A DNA stretch of 64,000 bases, from the NCBI GenBank assembly GCA_025526915.1, contig JAHLKH010000002.1, positions 267,931-331,930 on the forward strand. The letters are read 5' to 3'. Positions 12,280 to 22,445 of the stretch are shown here, piece after piece (positions within the stretch are counted from its first letter, which is position 1; every line of letters begins with the position of its first letter). Below the pieces are notes generated by a model that had not been told where the DNA came from, did not search any database, and saw only the letters and a list, made by a program, of their open reading frames with translations. Source of the DNA: Entophlyctis helioformis (taxonomy: Eukaryota > Chytridiomycota > Chytridiomycetes > Chytridiales > Chytriomycetaceae). The position numbers were made by a program, and so were the translations under genes.

Positions 12280-13264
12280 ACAGCAACCACAACAGCAGCA
12301 ACCACAACAGACCAAGCCTCAACCTCAGCCAGCCGCTTCCACACCAACAAGCGCGACACAGCCAACACCTCATACTCAGCCAGCACCTCAACCACAACCT
12401 CAGCCGCAACCACAGCAGCCCGCACCTCATCAGCAACCACAGCAATTGCCTCATATCAATCACCAGCAGCAACAGATGCAGCAGCAGATCTTGATGCAGC
12501 AACAGCTGCAACATCAATTGCAAATGCAGAACCAGATGCAGCAGCACATGATCCAGCAGCAGCGTATCCAGCAACAGATGCAGCAGCCCGTCACGCCTCC
12601 CAATGGCCACATGGCACAGGCTGGACAGGCTGGAATCTCGCCGCCATCCACGCGTACGTTCTTTGACCGCGTTCTGGATGCCATTGTTGGCGAATCAGAC
12701 GGTCCTCAGCACAAGTATGCCCTTGTCTGCGAGGCTTGCTTCACGCATAACGGCCTTGTCCTTCCCGATGAGTACCTCGTCGCAAGTATGTATGCTTGAC
12801 TCGCCCCCCACTCAAGCATTCATCTAACGGCTGCTCCATCAACAGAGTTCAAGTGCATGCAGTGCGGTCACCTTAACGCCAAGAACACGTCTTCGATCTA
12901 CGACTTTAACATCCGCAGTATACGCCAGCAGAGCGGGCTCAGAGACGGCTTCACGCCATCGCCGCCTGGCTCTCCTTCCCTTGGATTCCGCCACCGCAGC
13001 AATTCCATCCACAGCAACTCCAGCATCACAAGCGCAACAAGCATGCAGACCACCAGTGCCCGCGCTGCACCTGCAGCGACTGCAGCGGCTTCGTCTGGTG
13101 CTCCGCGTGACGAGTCATGGGCAGCAAACACCACGACCAACCCAGACTCGGACAGCAATGGCGATCTGCCCATTGTGTCGGACCCCGACGAAGAGCGCGA
13201 GCCCCTCTTGCAGAAGCCGCCAACACCGTCGGTGCCTGCAGAAGAGGACAAGGCCGAGAAATGA
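11327..13264 (+). CDS. LNP1: lunapark (Lnp1) ER three-way-junction protein
   Basis: Membrane protein that stabilises three-way junctions of the tubular ER network. Proposed exons are 11327-11356, 11554-11795, 11888-11946, 12018-12785 and 12846-13264 (505 aa). Order of parts: short N-terminus MSFFGWLSKK; coiled coil (FEKVLAELDDKIRRSELRM); two adjacent membrane helices forming a hairpin (LFYTVPAFIVGIAVYVFYV and LLKTLALLLAPVIIYVG); second coiled coil (LDELKTKQKGHVEELKRK); a very long Gln/Pro-rich linker with a CAG tract; then the lunapark zinc ribbon CEACFTHNG ... CMQCGHLNAKN, with its two CxxC pairs split by the last intron. An acidic tail follows. The polyglutamine linker is unusually long for the family. 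Confidence 0.88.
12230..12278. repeat. CAG repeat coding for polyglutamine
   Basis: Nearly pure CAG run in the fourth exon of the lunapark gene, followed by further Gln/Pro-rich sequence to about 12590. Likely length-variable. Confidence 0.85.
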
Positions 13265-13380
13265 GGTTTCTTATGCCCGCCTCCACAGCCTTTCTCTCTC
13301 TCTCTCTCTGACGGCACATTGCTTCCTAGCGCTCCACATACATAAAACCTAGTGGCATCCTTTCTCCGCGCTGTTTTTCA

Positions 13381-13984
13381 TTATAGATTCATGTTGGCTT
13401 TGAAGATGCTCGACACAACGGTTGTCGACAGACCGGCAAGAGACAGATTGGCCAGCGCCGTGTATGGACCGCGCGCCACACGCGTCTCAAAGATGGCCTC
13501 TGCGCGTTTCTTGCCAATCTGCTTGAGCTGCATGATCTCCTTGAGCGTGCCCGTGTTGACCACACGCAGTATCTCCGTCTCGGTGCGTTGCTTCATCTGC
13601 TCAAGCGACGTCTGATCCGCTTCCCCATCAATAGCTGGCTTGTCTTTGGTGGCTTCGACACCAGCCGCACACGCACTGTCGTTACCCAAACTCGCAGCAT
13701 GGCCGCTGGCGTCGCCTGCTGCAGCCGCACGAGTATCACGCGTTGCAGCGGCCCCCATCAGCTGCGCGTCAATCGTCGTCAACAGCCGCTCATCGCCATG
13801 TGTCGCGCTGCGTACGAGCATGAGCAGCGGTTAGACCAGACAGACTGGGATCAACACAGCTGCTGCCATGCAAACGCACCCGAGTAATTCGGTTCGCAGG
13901 TGGGCGAGCCGTTGTCGCACCTGCTCGTCGACCTGCTGCCTGACCATCTCATCCAGCCGTTTGGCCTGCTCAGCCTGCTGCTGC

Positions 13985-14016
<32 letters not shown>

Positions 14017-16229
14017 TGTTGTTGTTGTTGTTGCTGGTGCCGGTGCTGCTGTTGACCACCGATCCGTCCCTTGGTTGGGATAGCACTCGCATGGTTGCCC
14101 GGCCCCGTGCCACTGTCCGATGAACAGTTCGAGCCGCCACTCAGCCGCAGACTCTTGGGGTTTCTGCCACCCTGGCTGCTATGGAGTCTTGCACGCTGCT
14201 TCCATTCGAGCAGCTCCTGTTTGCGGCTTGGTGGTCCGAGAAGGCCTGCAGCTCCTGTTCCGTCCTGTGCCATGGACAGCAGACTCGCGTGGCCAGATGC
14301 TGCGGAATGGCCTGGCGGCTGGACAGGCACCGGCGGCGGCGGTGCTGTTGCAACCCATGTAAGCCGAACGGTGGATGGAATCGGGAACAGGGACATGGGC
14401 ACCATGTGCCAGCGCACCTGCAATCTCGTGCTTGACCACGACATTCTTGATGAGCGAGGACTTGAGGGCAAAGTTGAGCGTGTTGTACGTGTCCCAGTAA
14501 TGTTGCTGGTTGTGCCATCATCCGGCCATCGCGTGTCAGTATCTGCCACGGCAATTCTGGTCTTGGCCGAGATTCGGCCACGGCCACGACCACCGACCTG
14601 TCCCGGCGCACAGCATGCAATCATCAGCCCAATGGCGCTTCCGCCGAGCGAGTCTTGCAACAGTCGCGTGACCTTGCTGTCTCTGATGCCAACCATGGTC
14701 AATGCCTGCCAATGTGGATCCGGCAAGGAGTGCCCAACAAACCTGTATGGTATCCGTGCATGGCCCTTGTTGAGTGCTTCCACGACCTGGCCAAGCACAA
14801 AGAGCGACTTGTTGATGGCACCGCTCTCCACCATCCGCGCGCCAACGTTCCCTGTCCGCTTGTTGTCCTCACTGCCAGCCTGTCCATGCGGTCCACGCTT
14901 CAGTGTCTGCCAGCCACACATGACAGCACGGCCCGCCGTACCAGATCGATGATGTGCAGCTTTGACATGAGCATCTTGCCATTCTGCAGCGTGTTTTGGA
15001 TCTGCGCCGTTTCCATGCAAGGGGCGGTGATCAGCTATATGTGCACACTTGCCCCCCAAAACTCGGCGATACTCTTGCCTACCGTTAGCTGCATGATAAA
15101 ATGCGATCGCGACGACTCTTCGTTCAGGTTTGTCGCTGCTGTCGACCTGTTTTTGAGGGCCAGCCTTGCACAATAAACAAATCAGTCAGCAAGTCAGTCG
15201 TCAGGCCAGCCAGCCAAAGCCTCGGTGTGACTCCCAACCCAGCCTGGCCATGACCCACTCGTGATGTTTCTCGAAATCTGCCAACGACTTGATGGCCACT
15301 GACGACAAGCCCGTGACCACAATGCTCCCGCTTGACGTCTGCCTCACATCCAGGTTCGAGTGCGCCTTGGAGTCTCCTGCCAGCAGGTCGTAGATTTTCT
15401 CGTTGTAGATCTCGAGATACGCGGCCGAGATGGATGCGTTCAAGACGTTCTCGTCAACGTGAGCGAGCAGCGTCTTGATGGTGCGTGGAATGATGCCTTG
15501 GTCGTCCCCTGATGTGCCGTTGATCGTGTGTGTCTTGCCACTGCCTGTCTGGCCATACGCAAAGACTGCCGGGCAACAGGCAGCCGTGTGTCAGCCACAG
15601 GATCAGAATCTGGGACGCACGGCTTTGGCGGCACGTACTTGTGGCGTTGTTGCCGCTCAAGGCCTGCAAGACGACAGACTTGACCTCTGCAAACACTTGC
15701 TCCTGTGCACATGCGATGGGAGGCGGGCCGATCAGCAGCCACTCGCCCGTACCCTGCAGGCCGGCGCATCGATCCTCACCTGAGTTTCGCTCGTGCCAAA
15801 GGTGTGGTTGAACCTGCACCGACCGCAGCAAGCCAAGCCCCAAACACAAGTGTGAGTATGGAGGACGGCTGGCAGATGCATCGCTGCCGTTGCTCTGCAT
15901 CGAAGCCACATACTTGTAGCTGAGCTTCTCTGCCGCATTCCGGGGATTGACAATGGTGACCTCGTCAGGCCCCGACACGGAGATGCAAGGCGGGCGGTCG
16001 TCTCGTTCATGCGAAAGCGTTGGCCTCACTCGAATGAGCACACGCACGGTCTGCTTGCTGCCGTTGCAGCTGCCACTGTTGCTGCTTGCACCGGCTGTCC
16101 CTGCTGCGGTTGTTGATGCCGGACAGACCAGACGCAGACGCAGACGCAGACCGACGCAGACGCACCAGCGACAGGCGGTTGCTGCTCCTTGGACACACGT
16201 CTGGCTCGTGTTGTCGTTGTCGCCAGCAT
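13381..16229 (-). CDS. KIF22: KIF22/Kid-type chromokinesin with C-terminal HhH domain
   Basis: Plus-end motor that binds DNA and pushes chromosome arms in mitosis. Thirteen exons are proposed, in transcript order: 16229-16166, 16103-15914, 15813-15780, 15702-15639, 15565-15259, 15164-15083, 15001-14942, 14879-14743, 14682-14598, 14505-14418, 14344-14114, 14048-13880, 13807-13381 (645 aa; human Kid is 665). Motor motifs are [10 protein letters not shown]-loop [34 protein letters not shown] and [16 protein letters not shown] coiled coil ([20 protein letters not shown]) leads to a helix-hairpin-helix DNA-binding end ([18 protein letters not shown]). The frame changes around a CAA/CAG tract at 13977-14040. 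I model a 65-nt intron (14113-14049), but an indel in the repeat is equally possible. The start is 32 bp from the divergent ankyrin gene. Confidence 0.85.
13977..14040. repeat. CAA/CAG (polyGln/Thr) tract in the kinesin gene
   Basis: On the coding (minus) strand this is a run of CAA then CAG broken by an AAAA. The interruption changes the reading frame relative to the sequence upstream. Confidence 0.8.
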
Positions 16230-16261
16230 TTTCTTGATCTTGGGCGTGATTGGACGTGACG
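16230..16261. promoter_or_regulatory. head-to-head intergenic region, kinesin / ankyrin gene
   Basis: 32 bp between divergent ATGs, with an ATTGG (inverted CCAAT) at 16249-16253. Confidence 0.4.
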
Positions 16262-17612
16262 ATGCAGACAACGCAGACGACAGGCAACACAGACGCAGAC
16301 GCAGCAGCAGTCAGCAACGAGCAGCCGGCTGTGGTCGAGCAGGTCGTTGGAGCGAGCGGCAGCCAAGCCGTCGAGCCAGGACAGCCAGGACAGCCACGAC
16401 AGCCAGGACAGCCATCAGCAGCAACGACCGCACAGCCAGGCGTGCCTCGCTATGTGGTGCCGCCAGCCGCCGGCGACCTTGCGTTCAGGAGCAGCCACTG
16501 GGACCGCAAGCCCGCCGAGATCCACGCCATGATCCTCAAGGCAGCCGGCCCGCTCACTCGCTTCCTGTGTGGCCTGCTCGGGACAAGGCCACACTCGACC
16601 GAGCGACCAAGCTGCAGCTGTGGATCGAAGCGTTCAAGATGGACTGGCAGGGCGATCTGGCGCTGCTGCCTGACGTTGACCTGACGGCCGACAACGGACT
16701 GCTGCTCGCACACTCTCGCTCCATGTACGACCGTCTCTGCAAGCGCTTTCCTCGTTACACTGAGCCCTCCTGTGCGAGAGACGACGCATACAACAACAAC
16801 TACGACTGGCAGTTCTTCGACATTTACTTTGACGGCTGCCGCCTCCTTCTCATTCCCATGCGGCACGGCTGGTTCGATCTGGTCGACTTTTCGTATCCTA
16901 TCACACTGTCTCGCATGGCCATCCGCTTTGGATGCCTCGATCTGCTCAAGCATCTCGACGACAAGTACAAGATCTCCAACGCTGGATGGCGAAACACGAT
17001 CCGACAAGCAAGTACTGGCACAGAGCAGTTGAAGAGGCAGCGGGCAATGGACACCTCGATGTTGTGCAGTACCTGTTTGATCTCGGTGTGACGGGATGCA
17101 CGACCTATGCAATGGACCTTGCGGCCGAAAACGGCCACCTGCATGTCGTCAAGTGGCTCCACGAGAACACGACGGCAGGATGCACGACAAAGGCGATGGA
17201 CCGAGCGGCTGGCAACGGCCATCTGCGTATCGTCAAGTGGTTGCACGAGACCCGCGGTGTAGAGTGTACGCCCCGCGCAGTGGATGCCGCCATCGGCTCG
17301 GAACATGTGGACGTTGTCAAGTACATGCACTCGAAAGGCGGCCGCGCATCAAGCGATATTGTCAAGATGGCGGCAAGCTATGGTAAAACCAAGGTGCTGC
17401 CGTGCTTGTTGGATCTCGGATACGCCGTCGAACTCGAGGCACTCAACCAAGCCAAGACTGCTGCCATTGCTGATATCCTACTTGGCAGCCTCACACTGGA
17501 CCGGGCAAAAGAGCTGCTTGCACAAGCGAGACAAGATAATGCCATCAAACAGGCCACCGTTGAGAGGCTCCAAGCGACCATCCAGGCACGGCAAGCATCA
17601 AACATGCGATGA
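16262..17612 (+). CDS. ankyrin-repeat protein with two frame breaks
   Basis: A zoosporic-fungus-type ankyrin protein. The N-terminus (MQTTQTTGNTDADAAAVSN) leads through a Gln/Pro-rich stretch to LTRFLCGLL. The frame then changes near 16580 to read TLDRATKLQLWIEAF, DWQGDLALLPDVDL and FDLVDFSYPITLSR. A second change near 17000 enters about five ankyrin repeats (EEAAGNGHLDVVQYLFDLG, AAENGHLHVVKWLHE, AAGNGHLRIVKWLHETRG) and a C-terminal helical tail ending ARQASNMR. No intron of normal size fits either break, so this is either a recently inactivated gene or a consensus with two one-base errors. Function unknown; ankyrin repeats bind proteins. Confidence 0.65.
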
Positions 17613-17869
17613 ATGGAATGGCAAGGCTCGCAGTTGGAATGAAGACGCGAATACCGCACTTGCTGCCTTGCCACTGCTCGTTCCAGAAAGTCACAAAGGA
17701 AGCAGTTGTGATGCTCAAGATCGTGCGAGTGAGCCTTGCTGGACAGACGAAGCGGAGCATCGATGGCAGTCACAACAGAGGCACACACGCACACACGCAC
17801 ACAGCTGCAAAAACAGAAGCGATCTGCAGGTTGTGACGAGCAGCAAAAGGAAAGCAGTCGAAGAGGGAA

Positions 17870-17941
17870 GGTCCCACCGAGATTCGAACTCGGGTCTCAG
17901 GAATCAGAATCCTATGTGATGACCACCTACACTATGGAACC
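17870..17941 (-). tRNA. tRNA-Gln (anticodon CUG)
   Basis: 72-nt cloverleaf on the minus strand with no intron. The acceptor stem GGTTCCA pairs with TGGGACC with one G-U pair. The T-arm holds GTTCGAATC. The anticodon loop TTCTGAT gives CTG, reading the CAG codon that is very common here in polyglutamine tracts. The CCA end is not encoded. The D-arm TAGTGTAGGTGGTCATCACA is typical of eukaryotic tRNA-Gln. Confidence 0.9.
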
Positions 17942-18071
17942 CCCTTCGATCGCATTTTTCGCCAATGGCATACAAATACCAGGTAGCAAAGATGCAAACG
18001 CATTCACGACTCGCATTCCTGCAAAGTGACGACTGCAGGCGACGGGCCAATTGACGGCATGCTTCATTCCG

Positions 18072-19843
18072 TCAATGTACAGGCGGAGATTGGACTGGAC
18101 TGGGCTGTGAGAGCAGCCGAGATCTGATCTCAAACACCAGAGCAGCAACACCAACAGCAACAAAGACTGCAATCACATACTGTAACGCGATACGGGCAAT
18201 ATGGGAAGCAAGCAGGACAAGCGCCTCAAATGGAGCCAGCGATTTGCGCATGATGAGTCTCGAGTGTCTGAGCAGCGACATGGACGACGATGGCGTGCCT
18301 CCCCCATGGTTAGCTGGCGGCAAGGACGGCATGGCTAGTCCGGCAGCAGGCGACACGAGAGATAACAGCGACGAAGACAGCGATCCCCACGATTGCGATA
18401 GAGATGACCAGGAAGCGGTGGTGGCGGTGTCGGCTGACGGAGGCTTGGGTTTGGACGTCCATCGGTACGAGAGCCGGAGAAGATCGCGGTATGTTAATGA
18501 GCCCCATGACTGCCATCGCGTGAGTTGGCGCAGACAGAGCATCAGGTCCAGGTAGGTCAGAAACTCGTCAAAGTCGGACTCGTGCACAAAGAGGTTGTAG
18601 TCGAGGCGTTCCAAGAATGCGCGTTCCATGGCATTGATGTCTTTGAGTGCGTACCGGCCGTCACTAAAGTTGGCCCAATCCTGCTCGCGTGGTCGAGGAG
18701 TGGCATGGGCTGTCCCATCAGTCGCCGGGGTAGAGACGCGCGCCACGGGGATCAAGCCTGGACTAGGCATGCACATACCTGATTCGTGTAGGTTGCGTCG
18801 TACAGGTACTTGTCGGCGCAAATGACCGACGACAGAAACGTTTCCACATGGCCGCCGTACTTGACCTGCTCGTGGTTGGACCGCCGAAGCGAAAACAGCA
18901 TGGATGGCTTCATGCTGCGCTCGCGCTGATTGAGTCGGTACGCGAGAATGAGACCAAAGATGAACGTGCTGCAGCTCAGCTGTGTGCGCTGGATGATGTT
19001 GAGAATGAAGCTGAAGATGGATTCGTCGTAGTGGGAGCCAGGTCCCGTGTTTCTGTGGCTACGGCTGTTTTGGCTGTTCTGGATCGGCGTGGCGGTTGAC
19101 GATGCTGGCGTTGAAGGCCGGCTGCTGGCTCCTGCATCCAGGCTTGCTGCGCTCGTGCCCATGTCTCCCTCGGCGATGCTGTCCAGCGATCCCTCCTGCG
19201 CTGCTCGACTGCGGCTGCTTCTGGCTCGTCTGGCGCGTCGCGATGACTTGGATCCCGACCGCCGATGGCTGGCTGGAGAGGACGCCTCAGACTGCGGTGC
19301 AGACGTCCTTGTCCTGGAGAACTGGGCGTCCGAGTCTGCGCCGAGGTCCATGTCTCCGTCGCTTGCAGCCGACGACAAAAAGGCAAAGTCGGAGAAGGAT
19401 CCCTCCGTCCAGCCACCGCGACCGGCCGAGGACGAGCTGTTGATGCTGGCGAGCGAGCCGTGGCTTTGGCTTTGGCTGTGGATGCGATCGGAGCGCAAAC
19501 GGCGGCCGGTAAGCAGCGAGGTGATCAGGCTGGCAGTCAGCTCGACGAGGTTGACGGGGATCTGCAGGTAGTCGACTGCCTCGATGCCCGCACTGCGGAC
19601 CTGCTCCAGAAAGCGGCGGTACTCGCCGAGCGGGTCTGTGCATCCACGGCCGTTGTCAGCCACCACGGCAGGCTGCGCACGCTGGCCGGCACGGCAAGGC
19701 TTACCAGCGAGGTGCCTGCCGAGCTCAAAGTACTGCTCGTCTCTGGCCCTCTCTGCCTGCTCTCTGCGTCGCTGCCTGCGCTCACGCTTGGACGGCGCAG
19801 CCGACCCATATGCCGACGGTGTCGACGTGGACTGCCGTGGCAT
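18072..19843 (-). CDS. PHO80-like cyclin with C-terminal membrane helix (CNPPD1-like)
   Basis: Cyclin-fold protein of the Pas1/PHO80 group. Proposed exons, in transcript order, are 19843-19705, 19635-18779 and 18680-18072 (534 aa). An upstream in-frame ATG at 19879 would leave only 8 bp to the divergent phosducin-like start, so 19843 is preferred. After VDYLQIPVNLVELTASLI comes a long Ser/Arg-rich insert. The cyclin core follows (CSTFIFGLILAYRLNQRE, VICADKYLYDATYTNQDWA, MERAFLERLDYNLFVHES). Near the C-terminus a hydrophobic segment (IALQYVIAVFVAVGVAALVF) looks like a membrane anchor, as in animal CNPPD1, so it may not be a soluble Pho85-type regulator. The kinase partner is unknown. Confidence 0.75.
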
Positions 19844-19887
19844 CGTGTTCGGTGGAAAGCCACGTTGCGGGTTTCCCATCGCCTTGA

Positions 19888-20868
19888 ATGGACGCCAGCG
19901 ACGAAGCCATCCTGCGAGCCATCCAGCGCAGCTGCGACCCGGATGCAGAGCCCCGCAGAACAGGCTCAGACGCCGACTCGGACGTGGACTCTGACGAAGA
20001 GGCTGCCCGCACCGCCGCAGCCCAGGCAGCCGCATCCGACGTCGACCCAGACATGGCCCGCCTCCTCGAAGACAGCGCCATCCGGCGGCAGCTCGGCGTC
20101 GGCGGCAGCTTCACCGGGCCCAAGGGAGTGGCCAACGATGCCAAGTTCCACAGGCGCCAGGAGCAGGCAAGGGCCGCCATCCAGCGGCAGGCCTTGGCCG
20201 ACAAGTGGTCCAGCCAGGCGCTCTCGTCCGGCTGGCTCCAACGCCAGCTCGCCAGCGAGCGAGCCGCTGCGGCTGCCGACGGCGACAAGCTCCGCTCGCT
20301 CCAGCGCGGCCGGCTGGAGCATCCGGAACCTGCCGCCAACGCCTCGGACTCGGACGACGATCTCGAGGGCCTCGAAGACCTCGAGGACGACGACGAGTAC
20401 ATCCAAGAGTACCGCGCGCGGCGCATGCTGCAGCTCCAAGTGCAAAGCGTCCGGCCGCGGTTCGGTGTCGTGGCCGACCTCCAAACCGCCGACTATGTCT
20501 CGGCGATTGACGATGTCGACCCGTCGGTCACGGTCGTCATCCACCTGTACCAACAGTCCCTCGACGCCTGCCGCCTGGTCAACACCTTTCTCGACACCCT
20601 CGCGACAGCCTACCCGACGGTCAAGTTTGCCAAGATCGTGTCCACAAAGGCGGATGCCGTGTTCACCGACGACGTGCTGCCTGCCGTGCTGGTGTACGAG
20701 GCGGGTGCGCTCACACACACGCTGCTGAGGATCACGGACGAGATCCCCGGGTGGGCCAAGACCGGCCGCGTGTCGTACACCGAGTTTGAAGAGTATTTAT
20801 GGGACATGGGCGTGCTGGCCGAGTCGACGTCTTCTCTTGTTCGCAATATCGGCAAGCTGGGGTTGTAG
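19888..20868 (+). CDS. phosducin-like protein
   Basis: Intronless, 326 aa. Phosducin-like proteins are thioredoxin-fold cochaperones that work with the CCT chaperonin, for example in assembling G-beta-gamma or folding cytoskeletal proteins. The N-terminus is helical and acidic and contains the family signature FTGPKGVANDAKFHRRQE. The thioredoxin-like domain runs from about residue 195 to the end (VDPSVTVVIHLYQQSLDACR, AYPTVKFAKIVSTKAD, DVLPAVLVYEAGAL), with no CxxC redox pair, as usual for the family. Which of the PhLP1/2/3 groups it belongs to cannot be settled by eye; the GPKGV motif favours PhLP1. It diverges from the CNPPD1-like gene. Confidence 0.85.
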   Translation: MDASDEAILRAIQRSCDPDAEPRRTGSDADSDVDSDEEAARTAAAQAAASDVDPDMARLLEDSAIRRQLGVGGSFTGPKGVANDAKFHRRQEQARAAIQRQALADKWSSQALSSGWLQRQLASERAAAAADGDKLRSLQRGRLEHPEPAANASDSDDDLEGLEDLEDDDEYIQEYRARRMLQLQVQSVRPRFGVVADLQTADYVSAIDDVDPSVTVVIHLYQQSLDACRLVNTFLDTLATAYPTVKFAKIVSTKADAVFTDDVLPAVLVYEAGALTHTLLRITDEIPGWAKTGRVSYTEFEEYLWDMGVLAESTSSLVRNIGKLGL

Positions 20869-20920
20869 TGACGGATTGCCAGCATTTTATTACGACGGGT
20901 AGCAGGGATAGGCTTGCCGA

Positions 20921-22225
20921 CTATGTAAGGATCCTGATGCCGTCTTCGACAACAAGCACCGTGTGTTCTGTGTCACAGAGCCATGTCGTGTTGGTAAATA
21001 CAAAACACAATACATGACAGTGTCCGCTGGGCTCGAAACACCGACGGCAGACGCCACTTACCAAATTGTGCCGAACGGCCGCCGTCCTGTGTGACAATGG
21101 TCCAGTTGTCAGGCCATCTGACATACTCTGCGCCGCCTTGGCACAAGATTGGTTCAACGGTGAACGTCATGCCCACTTGCATGACGTCCTTGGCGCTGTT
21201 CGGGTAATGCAACACGAGCGGCGGCTGGTGGAACTGCCGCCCAATGCCGTGCCCGCAAAAGTCCTTGTTGATGGAGAACTTGTGGGCCTGCGCGACCTTG
21301 TGGACCGCGTCGCCAATGGCTGAAAACGGCACACCAGGGCCGCAAACGGACAGCGCCTCGTCCAGCGATTCTTGCGTGGCCGCCACGAGTGTTTTCCCTG
21401 CCTCGTCCACGTCACCCACCAGCACCGTGCAGCTCGTGTCGCCATGGAAGCTGCCAACGCGTGCCGTTAGTCTTGCATGCCCTTGTAGGTTGTGGATCTG
21501 CAGTTGCGTGATGGCTTACCCATTCAAGTACACCTGCATCGCCGGCCATTGCATTGCAGTCGATCAGCATACCATGCGATGCCATGCACTGCAATGTCAT
21601 GCACTGCAAGCCATCGGTCAACGACACTCACCGTCACGTCAATGTTGACGATATCGCCGTCAACCAGAGCCCGCTCATCCGGGATCCCATGGCAGATGAC
21701 GTTGTTCACCGACGTGCACACCGACCGCGGAAACGCCTGGTATCCCAGCGGGCTCGGATACGCACCGCCCTCGACGACCTTGTCGTGCACGATGCGGTCA
21801 ATGTCGAGCGTCGTCATGCCAGGAACCACCGATGCGGCCGCCGACGCCAGCACCGATCGAGCGAGCCGGCCGGCAGCCTCCATGCCAGCCACCTCGGCGG
21901 CGCTGTTGATATGCGTAGCGTCGAGAGTGACGAGCGGCTTTCCGGTGGAGAAGTCGTACGGCGGGCGCGGGATGGAGGACGGAAGCGGCCGGTCCGACAT
22001 CTCGAGCGTGGTGCCATTGAGGACGGATTCCGACGGCAGGATGAGCGAGTATGCGCCAAAGCGCTTGAGTCGCTCTGCGGGAGAGAGCAGCCGCGGCCCA
22101 CGGAGGCGGCTGAACAGGCCGCGGTGCATGGGCGGTGTGGTGTGCAGCATGTGTGTGGACATGAACTGGTGCCTTGGTGCACTGGACGCTGCCGTTGCGG
22201 CGAGTGCCGTTGCCGACCTGAACAT
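20921..22225 (-). CDS. methionine aminopeptidase type I, mitochondrial-type
   Basis: Removes the initiator methionine from new proteins. Proposed exons, in transcript order, are 22225-21632, 21533-21520 (14 nt), 21450-21062 and 20967-20921 (347 aa). The N-terminus (MFRSATALAATAASSAPRH) is basic and Ser/Ala-rich like a mitochondrial presequence, as in MAP1D. All metal ligands and catalytic residues are present: His in NNVICHGIPD, Asp in NIDVTVYLNG, Asp in FHGDTSCTV, His in CGHGIGRQF, Glu in FTVEPILC and Glu in QFEHTVLVV. The 14-nt microexon encodes VYLN plus part of a Gly codon. There is no N-terminal zinc-finger domain of the cytosolic type. Confidence 0.9.
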
Positions 22226-22445
22226 GGCAATGGTCTCTGTGGCCGGCGTATCGCATCATGGCGCAAGAGTCAGCAGGCCGCATGGACGGCCAGCGGACGG
22301 CGCCCATCTGCGAGCATGCCGCCTACAAGTAGGTGACTGTTTGTGGTCGATCGGGAGGACCAGCGATGCTCGTCTTGCTGCAGGGGATGCTCAGGGGCAC
22401 GATCCAATGTTTTCGATCGGCCAAGTTCGCTTGAAGCAGAACAAC
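22226..22445. promoter_or_regulatory. divergent promoter region, methionine aminopeptidase / FEN1
   Basis: 220 bp between divergent starts. No element is clearly recognised. Confidence 0.4.
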
